Below the pieces are notes generated by a model. The model was not told the origin of the DNA and ran no database searches. It worked only from the letters and a program-made list of their open reading frames with translations. Position numbers and translations under genes: made by a program. From an uncultured Eubacteriales bacterium (GTDB lineage Bacteria; Bacillota; Clostridia; Oscillospirales; CAG-272), in contig CAKSNQ010000033.1 in assembly GCA_934476315.1 (NCBI GenBank), positions 1 through 18,429 of the forward strand: 18,429 bases of DNA, written 5' to 3'. Positions 1 through 6,841 of the stretch are shown here, one piece after another. How positions within the stretch are numbered: the stretch's first letter is position 1; every line of letters starts with the position of its first letter.

Positions 1-192
1 GGCGCAAAGAAAAAGCTAACAAAAAGAAACGCCGCAAGGTTTCGCCGCCTGCGGGCGGCGACGCGGGGCTTCGCCCCCCGCCCCCACCGCCTTTTGAAAA
101 AGGCGGGCGAAAACTTAAAAAGGAACAGCTGAACCCCTTTAGAAACCTAAAGTCGAACAGCTATTCCCTCTCCAAGAGTTTTTGAAGGGTGT

Positions 193-219
193 GGGAAACT
201 TTTTCCCAAAAAGTTTCCC
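193..219. repeat. Perfect inverted repeat (12-bp arms, 3-nt loop)
   Basis: GGGAAACTTTTT at 193-204 pairs perfectly with AAAAAGTTTCCC at 208-219 around a CCC loop. No T-run follows it on the + strand, so it is not a standard terminator for rightward transcription. It is immediately followed by tandem 11-bp repeats. Confidence 0.8.
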
Positions 220-220
220 G

Positions 221-264
221 CGTCGCTCCCACGTCGCGCCCACGTCGCTCCCACCTCGTCCCCA
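221..264. repeat. Four tandem 11-bp repeats
   Basis: The units are CGTCGCTCCCA (221-231), CGTCGCGCCCA (232-242), CGTCGCTCCCA (243-253) and a diverged CCTCGTCCCCA (254-264). They lie about 50 bases before the start codon of the U32 gene. Units 1 and 3 are identical. Function is unknown; length variation by slippage is expected. Confidence 0.8.
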
Positions 265-313
265 TTTTGCAAGAAAGGAAGCTCCCGCCGCGGCGGGGGC
301 GCTGACCAGAACC

Positions 314-1582
314 ATGCCGGAACTGCTTGCCCCTGCGGGCAATTTTGAAAAAATGACCGCCGCTCTCCGCTTCGGCGCGGACGCCGTGTACCTCGCGGGA
401 AAGAGCTTCGGGATGCGCTCCGCCGCCGACAATTTCACAAGAGAGGAACTGGCGGACGCGGTCGCCTACGCGCACGCGCTGGGCAAGCGCGTCTACCTGA
501 CCGTCAACACCATGCCGCGCGCCGCCGAATATCCCGCCCTGCGCGCCGAGCTTGACGCAATGCGCGACCTCCCCCTCGACGCCATGATCGTTGCCGATCT
601 GGGCGTGATGGACACCATCCGCGAAATTCTTCCCCGCATGGAGATCCACATTTCCACTCAGGCGGGCATTTGCAGTCCCGCAACGGCGCTGGCGTACGCC
701 CGCATGGGCGCGCGACGACTGGTCCTGGCGCGCGAGCTAACCTTTGACGAAATCCGCGCCATCCGCCGCGCCCTGCCCCGCGGAATCGAACTGGAAGCGT
801 TCATCCACGGCTCCATGTGCGTGTCGTACAGCGGGCGGTGCCTGCTCTCCAACGAGCTGACCGGCCGCGACGGCAATCGCGGCATGTGCGCCCAGCCCTG
901 CCGCTGGAACTACATGCTGGTCGAGGAAAAGCGCCCCGAACAGCCGCTCCCCGTCGAGGTCAACGAGCACGGGAGCTTCATTCTGTCCTCCCGCGACATG
1001 TGCATGATCCGCCACATTCCCGCGCTGATGGAATCGGGCATCGACTCGTTCAAGATCGAGGGGCGCATGAAAAGCGCCTACTATACCGCCGTTGTCTCCA
1101 ACACCTACCGCATGGCGATGGACGCATGGAGCGCCGACCCCGCCGCCTATACCTTTCTCCCGGCATGGCAGGAGGAGCTGGAGAGCGTCTCCCACCGCGA
1201 ATACTGCACGGGCTACTACCTGGACGACTGCCGGACCACGCCGAACCTCGCCTCCACCACCGGGTACATCCGGGAAAAAGCATACTTTGCCACCGTGCAG
1301 GCGTATAATGATACCGAGCTTCCCGCCCACCTGCCGCGCACAACCGACGGCGGAACGCTCGCGCTTCTGACACAGAAAAACAAAGTCAGCGTCGGGGACG
1401 CCGCCGAGCTGCTCACCCCCGGAAAGATCGGTCAGCCGTTCACGGTCGCAGAGCTTTACGACGAGGAAGGCAACCCCATCCCCGCCGCACCGCACCCCAT
1501 GCAACGCTTCTTCATGCGCATTCCCCTGCCGACGCACCCCGGCGACATCATCCGCGCGGGGCAGACCGCAAACGCGGGATAA
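314..1582 (+). CDS. trhP: U32 family protein, TrhP/YrrO-type tRNA hydroxylation protein
   Basis: This 422-residue protein matches the U32 'peptidase' family. Members of the TrhP (YegQ/YrrO) branch are needed to make 5-hydroxyuridine at the wobble base of tRNAs, rather than acting as proven proteases. The N-terminus MPELLAPAGNFEKM is the family start, and the U32 signature EAFIHGSMC...SGRCLLSN is visible near residues 156-175, followed by the Cys pair in GMCAQPCRW. The length fits TrhP, not the longer RlhA. I chose ATG 314 because residues read from further upstream translate an intergenic repeat. It leads an operon: uppP starts 34 bases after its stop. TrhP is preferred from length and the conserved C-terminal beta-barrel region; another U32 paralogue cannot be excluded. 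Confidence 0.85.
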   Translation: MPELLAPAGNFEKMTAALRFGADAVYLAGKSFGMRSAADNFTREELADAVAYAHALGKRVYLTVNTMPRAAEYPALRAELDAMRDLPLDAMIVADLGVMDTIREILPRMEIHISTQAGICSPATALAYARMGARRLVLARELTFDEIRAIRRALPRGIELEAFIHGSMCVSYSGRCLLSNELTGRDGNRGMCAQPCRWNYMLVEEKRPEQPLPVEVNEHGSFILSSRDMCMIRHIPALMESGIDSFKIEGRMKSAYYTAVVSNTYRMAMDAWSADPAAYTFLPAWQEELESVSHREYCTGYYLDDCRTTPNLASTTGYIREKAYFATVQAYNDTELPAHLPRTTDGGTLALLTQKNKVSVGDAAELLTPGKIGQPFTVAELYDEEGNPIPAAPHPMQRFFMRIPLPTHPGDIIRAGQTANAG

Positions 1583-1615
1583 ATCGTCCACATCATTCAC
1601 TACTCGGAGGTTCGT

Positions 1616-2491
1616 ATGCAACAACTGCTGGAAATACTCAAAGCCGTCCTGTTCGGCATCGTGGAGGGCATCACCGAATGGCTCCCCATCAGCTCCACCG
1701 GACACATGATTCTTCTTGACGAGCTCGTGTCGTTGCAGGTCGGCGACGCGGCGTTTTCGGAGCAATTTTACAGTATGTTCGAGGTCGTCATCCAGCTTGG
1801 CGCCATCCTCGCCGTCATCCTCCTGTTTTTCCACAAGCTCAACCCGCTCGCCCCCTCCAAAACCCCGGAGGAGCGCCGCGCAACGTGGATTCTTTGGGCA
1901 AAGGTCCTGCTTGCCATCGTGCCCTCCGGCATCGTCGGCGTGCTTGCCGATGACTTTGTGGACAACACGCTGAGCCACTACGCCGTCGTCGCCGCCGCAC
2001 TGATTGTCTACGGCGTGGCATTCATCCTCATCGAACGCCACCGCATGGCAAAGGGCGATACCTGCGCCGTCACCTCGGTCGATGCCGTTTCGTGGCGCAC
2101 CGCCTTCATGATCGGCGTCTTTCAGATTCTCGCGTTGATTCCCGGAACCTCGCGCTCCGGCTCCACCATCCTCGGCGCTATGCTGCTCGGACTTTCCCGC
2201 ACCGCCGCGTCGGAATTTTCATTCTTTATGGCAATCCCCACCATGCTCGGCGCGTCGCTCGTCCGCGGCTATAAATTTTACAGCTACGTCAGCGAGGGCG
2301 CCGTCGCCATCCCGTCGCTGGCATGGATCGTGCTCGCCGTCGGGTGCCTGGTCGCCTTTGCCGTCTCCTACCTTGCCATCCGCTTTTTGATGGATTTTGT
2401 CAAACGTCATACCTTTACCGTGTTCGGCATCTACCGCATCGCGCTGGGACTTCTGGTTCTGGTGTGGTTCGGCATCCGCACGGCAGTCTGA
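1616..2491 (+). CDS. uppP: Undecaprenyl-diphosphatase UppP (BacA)
   Basis: UppP is an integral membrane phosphatase that recycles undecaprenyl pyrophosphate to the monophosphate carrier for peptidoglycan and other wall polymers; high levels give bacitracin resistance. The 291-residue product has both diagnostic motifs: the Glu-rich GIVEGITEWLPISSTGH near residues 14-30, and PGTSRSGSTILGAMLLG near residues 177-193 with the catalytic-site Ser and Arg. Several hydrophobic helices span the whole length, and the size is normal for the family. A GGAGG site precedes the ATG by about 6 bases. The gene lies between trhP and the RNase M5-like gene on the same strand with short gaps, so cotranscription is likely. 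Confidence 0.96.
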   Translation: MQQLLEILKAVLFGIVEGITEWLPISSTGHMILLDELVSLQVGDAAFSEQFYSMFEVVIQLGAILAVILLFFHKLNPLAPSKTPEERRATWILWAKVLLAIVPSGIVGVLADDFVDNTLSHYAVVAAALIVYGVAFILIERHRMAKGDTCAVTSVDAVSWRTAFMIGVFQILALIPGTSRSGSTILGAMLLGLSRTAASEFSFFMAIPTMLGASLVRGYKFYSYVSEGAVAIPSLAWIVLAVGCLVAFAVSYLAIRFLMDFVKRHTFTVFGIYRIALGLLVLVWFGIRTAV

Positions 2492-2504
2492 CAGAGGAGA
2501 CGCC

Positions 2505-3143
2505 ATGGAAGTCAAAACGTCGCCGGAGGAAAAGCTGAAGATTCCCTACCCCGTCATCGTCGAGGGCAAATACGACCGCCTGCGCCTGCTGACCGTCATG
2601 GAGGGGCAGATTATCACGACCGACGGCTTTTCCCTCTTCAAGGCGGAGGAAAAGCGCCAACTGCTGCGTACGCTGGCGAAGAAAACGCCGCTGATCGTCC
2701 TGACCGACAGCGATGGCGCAGGCAAGGTCATCCGCGCACACATTTCCTCCCTCGTTCCCAAGGACCGCCTCATCCCGCTCTATATTCCCCAGATTCCCGG
2801 CAAGGAAAAGCGCAAAAACGCGCCGTCCGCGGAGGGAACACTGGGCGTCGAGGGCATGGAGCGCGCGCTTTTGTACGACCTGCTCCGCCCGTTCCGGGAC
2901 GAGAGTGCCGTGCTCGCCGCAAAGGAAAATCCGCTGTCCAAAACCGACCTGTACCTTGACGGACTGACCGGACACCCCGACAGCGCCGCGCGCCGCGACG
3001 CGCTCGCCGCCTCACTGGGACTGCCCCGCGGCATGACACCGAACGCCCTGCTTGCCGCCCTGCGGCTCCTTCTGACCTACGAGGAATACCTGTCCGCCGT
3101 CGGGCGCGGGGAAACGATCTGCCAAAATTCAAAACTTTTTTGA
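2505..3143 (+). CDS. rnmV: Toprim/DUF4093 protein, RNase M5-like
   Basis: This 212-residue protein carries an N-terminal Toprim domain: the catalytic Glu lies in VIVEGKYDR (about residue 19) and the DxD-type motif is LTDSDGAGK (about residues 65-73). The C-terminal half matches the DUF4093 tail seen in ribonuclease M5 homologues. RNase M5 matures the 5S rRNA precursor in Firmicutes; here the role is by family only. I chose ATG 2505 because AGAGGAG sits just upstream and the residues before it overlap uppP. The gap to uppP is 13 bases. It ends 8 bases before the -35 box of the tRNA-Glu promoter, with no terminator between. The paralogue split within this family makes the rnmV symbol less certain than the domain call. 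Confidence 0.78.
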   Translation: MEVKTSPEEKLKIPYPVIVEGKYDRLRLLTVMEGQIITTDGFSLFKAEEKRQLLRTLAKKTPLIVLTDSDGAGKVIRAHISSLVPKDRLIPLYIPQIPGKEKRKNAPSAEGTLGVEGMERALLYDLLRPFRDESAVLAAKENPLSKTDLYLDGLTGHPDSAARRDALAASLGLPRGMTPNALLAALRLLLTYEEYLSAVGRGETICQNSKLF

Positions 3144-3151
3144 AAAAAGGC

Positions 3152-3180
3152 TTGACAAACAAAGAAAGCTGTGGTAGAAT
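3152..3180 (+). promoter_or_regulatory. Sigma-70 type promoter of tRNA-Glu
   Basis: The -35 box TTGACA (3152-3157) is separated by exactly 17 bases from the -10 box TAGAAT (3175-3180). Transcription would begin near 3187, about 11 bases before the mature tRNA 5' end. This is a near-consensus promoter, as expected for a stable RNA. Confidence 0.9.
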
Positions 3181-3197
3181 ATACCCGTTCGCGACAC

Positions 3198-3272
3198 GGC
3201 CCTTTGGTCAAGCGGCTAAGACACCGCCCTCTCACGGCGGAAACGGGGGTTCGATTCCCCCAGGGGTCACCA
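3198..3272 (+). tRNA. trnE: tRNA-Glu (anticodon CTC)
   Basis: A full cloverleaf is visible. The acceptor arm GGCCCTT pairs with AGGGGTC, with two wobble pairs. The D arm contains TGGTCAAGCGG. The anticodon stem CCGCC/GGCGG encloses CTC at 3231-3233, and the T arm is GGGGG TTCGATT CCCCC. CCA is encoded at 3270-3272. The sequence closely follows the Gram-positive tRNA-Glu pattern. It reads GAG codons, which fits the GC-rich codon use here. It has its own promoter and terminator and is not part of an rRNA operon in this window. Confidence 0.96.
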
Positions 3273-3281
3273 GCAAAAGTG

Positions 3282-3326
3282 AATCCGGACAATTTCGCAA
3301 GTCGAAATTGTCCGGATTTGTTTTTG
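3282..3326 (+). terminator. Intrinsic terminator after tRNA-Glu
   Basis: AATCCGGACAATTTCG (3282-3297) pairs perfectly with its complement at 3303-3318 around a 5-nt loop, then a T-rich run follows (3318-3325, interrupted by one G). The 16-bp stem begins 10 bases after the tRNA. The convergent gene that ends at 3378 could use the same hairpin from the other side, although the T-run on that side is poor. Confidence 0.88.
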
Positions 3327-3377
3327 TGTCATTTTCGCGCGCCTGTTAACCCGCAAGCCCTCCTGCGGTACCGCGAT

Positions 3378-5750
3378 TCACGCGAAGAATTCGGTGTCAC
3401 CCTTGACCGCCGCTCCCTGCATGACCGCACACTGCCCGACCGTGATCCGCCATAGGTCCCACGACCCGTAGACCCGGAAGAAATTGAGATTTTTCAGATC
3501 GGGATACGTGCCGGTGATGGCAGAATAACCGATCGCACCCTCGGCAACCTCCGAGGTCGACGTGGCGTGGCGGAGATCAAGCTGATAGAATTTCCAACCC
3601 TCCTCCAGCGTGTTGTTCTTCGAGTCAAGCTTGAACGCGATCTCGTTCACATCCGGCTTGCCGCTGTTGGTAAATTCGATCATGACCGTCGCATCCTGCC
3701 CGATGCCCGAATAGACCGTAAAGCCGCTGATTGCCCCGCCGAACCCGCTCGTGGTGTCCGTGTTGGCAATCCGGATGTACATTTCGGACGCGGACGGCGC
3801 CCAGCGAAGAGCGCTGATGCCGATCTGAACCGCGTTCTTGTCACTGCTGATTCGCTTGCCGGACGCGACCTCGTAATTCTGTACCGTCGTCCAGTTCTGA
3901 TTGTCCGGCGAGACCTGCACCAGATAATTCTGGCACACCTCCAGCACCACAAACGCGTTCGGATAGGTCGCCAGGTCAAACTTGTATACCACCTCGCGCG
4001 CCGCATCACAGTAGCGGTGCTTTTCGTTGGCGCCGGCGGTGTTTTTCACGAGGAAAGAAGCATCCGCCGCGGAGGAATTGGCGACATACCGTACGCCGCG
4101 CACCAGAGAGCGCAAGCACCCGTTCCAGTCGGCGGTCACAGGCAAAAAGCCGTTTGCATCCAGCGCGTACGCAAAGCGCTCGGCGCAGAGCCAAAGCCCC
4201 ACCTTGCCGCTGTCTCGCGCGTTTTTCGGCACCCACTGCACTTTTTTGACGACCTCAGCGTTTTTCGAAACAATGTTCCCCGCGCGGAACGCGCCCCGCC
4301 CCGCGATGTGTGGCTTGCCGGGCGGTAGCAGTCCCTCGTAAAAACTGACGCGGTTTCCCATCGCCGCCCCTTCATCGGCGACGCCGCGCAGAAACGCAAT
4401 CTTGTCCGTCAGCCGCCCCGCGAGCAGATCCTCCGCATAGTCGAGCGTCACCGCCTCACTGCCGCTCCGCGGCGCACGGCACGCCACCGACCCCGCATAC
4501 CACGCATTGCCCATCTTGTCCAGCGTGTGCGCATTGCTTCGATGCTCGTCCGAGGAGCCGTTGCCCACAATGTGCAGGTACCGCTTGCCCGTGTCAAGCT
4601 CGTTGTAGCACCCCTGAACGTGCCCCGCCCAGGCGTCCGCTACCGTACCGATGCCCTCGGCGTGCGTCCAGTCCCCGCGCGCCCGGGTCATGCCGCCCTC
4701 GCTGTGCGCTGCCGCGCCGGATGCCACCGTTGTGTTGCCCTCGGCGTGCGCACGGTCGGCAAGCGCCTCGCTCGCCGCACCCTCGGCGTGCGCCGCGTCG
4801 CCCATCGCCCGCGTCCGGTAGCCCTCCGCATGCGAGCAGGGCTTCCACGCGACCGTCAGATACCCCGACGCCTCCGCGCTCTTGCCGACCGCCACCGTCG
4901 CGTACCCGACCGCCCGGGGCGCGTAAAGCGACTCCGTTGTGATCGTCCCGTCCATGACCTCGCCGTCCACCTCGCCCGCGAATAAGAGCTTCATAAAGAA
5001 GCTCCCGTCCGCGTCCGTATCAATCGTGCCTTCGGCGGACAACTCAACCTGTGCGGGGAGCGCGCCCAGCATCGCCCGGCGGTAGATGTAGTTGTCCAGC
5101 TCGACGATATAGCACCGATAGACGACGAACACGTTGCCCTCCGGCGCCTCGCCTTCGCCCGCATAAGCGAAGGTCAATTTTCCCGTCGCGGCGTCGTAGT
5201 CCATCGACACCTCGTCGGTCAGATAGCGCGTGCAGGGCACGACCGTCGTCAAGTACCCCTCGGTCGTCCCGATCGGGCTTGCGGCGTAGCTTTCCTTGCC
5301 GAGGGCGGCGCTCTGCATCCCGCTCGCCACGTTGCCGCCGAGCTGTGCCACCGCCCCGATGCCGGTCGTCTCGGACCAGTTGTTGCAGGCGCGAAGCGTG
5401 AAGTCCGACGCCACCGTCAGCGTGATCTCTTCCTCCTCCAGCGTACCCTCTGCCTCGCCGACCCGCTCGGTCGCCACGGTGTCCCGCACCTTGATGAGAA
5501 AGCGCTCGCTCTTCGCCACATTGCCGTCCGGGTAATTGATCTGTGCCTCCAGCACCGCCCGCCCGGGCTGCATCGAAAGCGTCTCCTCCTGCGTCAGACC
5601 GATGTGATACACCCCGTCCGCCGGAATGTCGGTCACGCGCCGCCCGATCACCGTCTCGCCCGCGCGGATGGAAAAGATCACCGCCTGTGCCTCGCCGCCC
5701 TGCCGCAGACGGATACTGAGCCGCGGCGTGGTTCCTCTGATAATTTTCAT
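3378..5750 (-). CDS. Phage-baseplate/adhesin-like protein with HAEG repeats, solitary
   Basis: The 790-residue product begins MKIIRGTTPRLSIRL and has LTQEETLSM near residue 66; this resembles the N-terminal domain of phage upper-baseplate/receptor-binding proteins. About residues 305-380 hold five or six 14-residue repeats of the pattern HAEGxxTxAxGxxA, a YadA-head-like left-handed roll common in tail fibres and trimeric adhesins. The C-terminal ~200 residues (for example QNYLVQVSPDNQNWTTVQ) look like a carbohydrate- or discoidin-type beta-sandwich. There is no signal peptide and no LPXTG. ATG 5750 is chosen because AGGAGGA lies 9-15 bases upstream. No phage neighbour exists on either side: it sits between the tRNA terminator and queT with its own promoter. 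It may be a phage remnant, a domesticated binding protein, or an orphan tail gene used elsewhere; function is inferred only. Confidence 0.7.
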   Translation of the reverse strand: MKIIRGTTPRLSIRLRQGGEAQAVIFSIRAGETVIGRRVTDIPADGVYHIGLTQEETLSMQPGRAVLEAQINYPDGNVAKSERFLIKVRDTVATERVGEAEGTLEEEEITLTVASDFTLRACNNWSETTGIGAVAQLGGNVASGMQSAALGKESYAASPIGTTEGYLTTVVPCTRYLTDEVSMDYDAATGKLTFAYAGEGEAPEGNVFVVYRCYIVELDNYIYRRAMLGALPAQVELSAEGTIDTDADGSFFMKLLFAGEVDGEVMDGTITTESLYAPRAVGYATVAVGKSAEASGYLTVAWKPCSHAEGYRTRAMGDAAHAEGAASEALADRAHAEGNTTVASGAAAHSEGGMTRARGDWTHAEGIGTVADAWAGHVQGCYNELDTGKRYLHIVGNGSSDEHRSNAHTLDKMGNAWYAGSVACRAPRSGSEAVTLDYAEDLLAGRLTDKIAFLRGVADEGAAMGNRVSFYEGLLPPGKPHIAGRGAFRAGNIVSKNAEVVKKVQWVPKNARDSGKVGLWLCAERFAYALDANGFLPVTADWNGCLRSLVRGVRYVANSSAADASFLVKNTAGANEKHRYCDAAREVVYKFDLATYPNAFVVLEVCQNYLVQVSPDNQNWTTVQNYEVASGKRISSDKNAVQIGISALRWAPSASEMYIRIANTDTTSGFGGAISGFTVYSGIGQDATVMIEFTNSGKPDVNEIAFKLDSKNNTLEEGWKFYQLDLRHATSTSEVAEGAIGYSAITGTYPDLKNLNFFRVYGSWDLWRITVGQCAVMQGAAVKGDTEFFA

Positions 5751-5780
5751 GTTTGCAAATCCTCCTTTGCTTTTTGCCGT

Positions 5781-5809
5781 ATTATAACGCAAAGCGGAGG
5801 ACTTGACAG
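5781..5809 (-). promoter_or_regulatory. Putative promoter of the HAEG-repeat gene
   Basis: On the - strand a perfect TATAAT lies at 5786-5781. With a 17-base spacer, the -35 position (5809-5804) reads CTGTCA, 4 of 6 matches to consensus. Start of transcription would fall ~25-30 bases before the ATG at 5750, with AGGAGGA (5760-5766) between. Confidence 0.6.
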
Positions 5810-5830
5810 TGACATTTTTAAAAAAATTTC

Positions 5831-5874
5831 AAAAAAATAAAGAGACCGCCGCGCCGACGCACGACAGCCTCTTT
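5831..5874 (-). terminator. Intrinsic terminator of queT
   Basis: Read on the - strand, AAAGAG at 5874-5869 pairs with CTCTTT at 5844-5839, and the stem continues with nine more pairs including wobbles to a 6-nt loop. It is followed by TTATTTTTTT (5840-5831). The hairpin starts 2 bases after the queT stop codon. This separates queT from the HAEG-repeat gene downstream. Confidence 0.82.
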
Positions 5875-5876
5875 TC

Positions 5877-6377
5877 TTATTTTCTGTGCAGTACGCGGGA
5901 AAGCGCCCCAAAGAGCAGCGTCCCGAGGATAGTCCCCGCGAGCAGCTCGCCCGCCGCCACACCGACGGCAAGTACGAGAAACGCGTCCTCCAGATGGTAA
6001 GCGTAGCGGAGAACCGGCGGCACGATCAGCGTGTTGGCAACCACGTTCGGGAGCGTCGCAACCACCGTGCGCACCACCCCGCCGCCCCGCCAGAGACAGG
6101 CAATCAGCCGACACCCGAGCGCGCCGAGAAGCGTCGCCAGCGTGCCGAATATCACATCCCAAAGCACTGCACCGGACAGCAGATTGGCGATCAGACACCC
6201 CAGCGTCAGCCCCGCCACCGCCTCCGGAAACATCAGCGGAAGAACCGCCAACGCCTCCCCCAGACGGCACTGGGGCGACATGTCGGCAAGTCCGCACAGG
6301 ACGGAGATCTCGGTCAGCACCACGTAAAGCGCCGCGATCACAGCACCGCGGCAAAGCATCCTTGTTCTGTTTTTCAT
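5877..6377 (-). CDS. queT: QueT-type ECF transporter S component (queuosine precursor)
   Basis: This 166-residue membrane protein matches the QueT family, the substrate-binding subunit that works with a shared ECF energizing module to import queuosine precursors such as preQ1/preQ0. Family features are CRGAVIAALYVVLT near the start, then CRLGEALAVLPLMFPEAVAG, LGCLIANLLSG and WDVIFGTLATLLGALGC, with about five or six helices. The start at 6377 is chosen over an in-frame ATG at 6410 because ACGGAG lies about 10 bases upstream, and because ATG 6410 falls inside a predicted leader hairpin. The ECF A/T subunits are not in the window. The leader folds into a candidate preQ1-type pseudoknot, which supports the substrate assignment. 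A strong terminator follows the stop. Confidence 0.9.
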   Translation of the reverse strand: MKNRTRMLCRGAVIAALYVVLTEISVLCGLADMSPQCRLGEALAVLPLMFPEAVAGLTLGCLIANLLSGAVLWDVIFGTLATLLGALGCRLIACLWRGGGVVRTVVATLPNVVANTLIVPPVLRYAYHLEDAFLVLAVGVAAGELLAGTILGTLLFGALSRVLHRK

Positions 6378-6386
6378 CCTTACACA

Positions 6387-6441
6387 CTCCGTAGTTTTGT
6401 TTTCGCGCATAGGCGCCGGCGAGGATGGTCACGAACTCACC
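6387..6441 (-). promoter_or_regulatory. Candidate preQ1-type riboswitch pseudoknot before queT
   Basis: On the - strand GGTGAG (6441-6436) pairs with CTCGCC (6423-6418). Its 12-nt loop starts TTCGTG (6435-6430), which can pair with TACGGA (6393-6388), overlapping the Shine-Dalgarno core GGAG (6390-6387). Between the two partners sits a small hairpin GCGC-CTAT-GCGC (6416-6405) and an A-rich linker AAAACAAAAC. This layout (stem, loop pairing to the ribosome site, extra hairpin, A-rich tail) follows the plan of preQ1 class II/III aptamers. The downstream queT gene is a known target of preQ1 riboswitches. I could not match the conserved class I core, and the class is not assigned. Confidence 0.5.
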
Positions 6442-6465
6442 GTGCGGAATTTCTCCGCGTCCCCT

Positions 6466-6494
6466 ATCATACCACAAACGCGGGAAAAATGCAA
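6466..6494 (-). promoter_or_regulatory. Putative queT promoter
   Basis: On the - strand the -10 box TATGAT (6471-6466) is preceded at 17 bases by TTGCAT (6494-6489). RNA would start ~15-20 bases before the candidate pseudoknot, leaving room for a small GCGGA/TCCGC hairpin at 6457-6443. Confidence 0.5.
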
Positions 6495-6619
6495 GAGAAA
6501 TCGCCATTTCCTTTTCAAATCGACACGAAACCGGGGAAACCGCCGTCCCCGCCCCCCCGCCAGCCGGACCGATGTCACGAAAAAAATCCCCTCCCCCGAA
6601 AAAAACTCCCGTTTTCCCC

Positions 6620-6648
6620 TTGCAAAACCGCGGCGGATGCGCTATAAT
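6620..6648 (+). promoter_or_regulatory. Sigma-70 type promoter of folT
   Basis: TTGCAA (6620-6625) and TATAAT (6643-6648) are separated by exactly 17 bases. Transcription would begin near 6655, just before the first base pair of the THF aptamer. The region from 6495 to 6619, between this promoter and the divergent queT promoter, shows nothing else I recognise. Confidence 0.85.
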
Positions 6649-6659
6649 AAAGACAATCA

Positions 6660-6759
6660 ACAGAGTAAGAATCGGCGCGTCAAGTGCCGTGCGGACGGGG
6701 AGTTGCCGCACGGACGAAACCGCGACACGCGGTGCGGTACCGATTCTGCATCCCGCTGT
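6660..6759 (+). promoter_or_regulatory. Tetrahydrofolate (THF) riboswitch, class I
   Basis: The 100-nt aptamer shows the THF-I plan. P1 is ACAG (6660-6663) with CTGT (6756-6759). P2 is AGAATCGG (6668-6675) with CCGATTCT (6740-6747). P3 is a perfect 8-bp stem, CCGTGCGG (6687-6694) with CCGCACGG (6706-6713). Conserved blocks match from memory: AGAGTA after the P1 5' strand, GGGGAGTTG in the P3 loop, ACGAAAC after P3, and TGCATCCCGCT before the end. THF aptamers typically sit upstream of folate transport or synthesis genes, and folT follows here. Confidence 0.9.
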
Positions 6760-6807
6760 ACCCACCGTCCGCGTGACCTGCGGTCGCGCGCTCACAGGCA
6801 GGATGCC

Positions 6808-6841
6808 CCCGGCTACTCTGTTTCCCGGGAGGTATTTTTTT
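6808..6841 (+). promoter_or_regulatory. Expression platform of the THF riboswitch (hairpin over the ribosome site plus T-run)
   Basis: CCCGG (6808-6812) can pair with CCGGG (6825-6829). The right arm overlaps the Shine-Dalgarno GGGAGG (6827-6832), and seven T residues (6835-6841) lie just before the start codon. The same hairpin could therefore hide the ribosome site or act as a terminator. The stem is only 5 bp with a long loop, so which mode works is unclear. An alternative CCTG/CAGG pairing lies just upstream (~6778-6802). Confidence 0.5.

Larger units (their letters stand above)
1..313. repeat. Repetitive, hairpin-rich intergenic region before the U32 gene
   Basis: I see no convincing complete gene here. 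The first ~40 bases could be the Lys/Arg-rich end of an upstream gene, but the frame cannot be settled; the second frame stops at TAA (17-19). The rest is a chain of structures: a GC-rich hairpin near 43-60, another near 87-107 (CCGCC...GGCGG), a small CTTTAG/CTAAAG hairpin at 137-152, the octamer GAACAGCT at 123-130 and 154-161, a perfect 12-bp hairpin with a 3-nt loop at 193-219, and four 11-bp tandem units at 221-264. Such elements recur between genes in GC-rich Clostridia (from memory) and probably form an interspersed repeat. The U32 reading frame stays open through part of it, but that upstream extension has no family-like sequence. Confidence 0.5.

Noticed and set aside
182..313. Upstream N-terminal extension of the U32 protein
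   Set aside because: The extra 44 residues translate the intergenic hairpin and tandem repeat; the family begins at MPELLAPAGN.
737..2041. Long open frame on the - strand (434 codons)
   Set aside because: It lies antisense to trhP and uppP, both well supported. It has repetitive Gly/Asp/Val/His composition typical of the reverse of GC-rich genes, and no family features.
3567..4328. 253-codon + strand frame
   Set aside because: Antisense to the HAEG-repeat gene, Arg/His-rich, no recognisable motif.
4612..4836. HAEG repeats considered as a CRISPR-like or minisatellite array
   Set aside because: The 42-base period comes from a coding repeat of 14 residues with variable codons; there are no identical repeats or unique spacers.
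6387..6441. Classical preQ1 class I aptamer
   Set aside because: The conserved class I loop (TACACCC-type) is missing and a hairpin is inserted before the A-rich tail, so only a broader preQ1-like pseudoknot is proposed.
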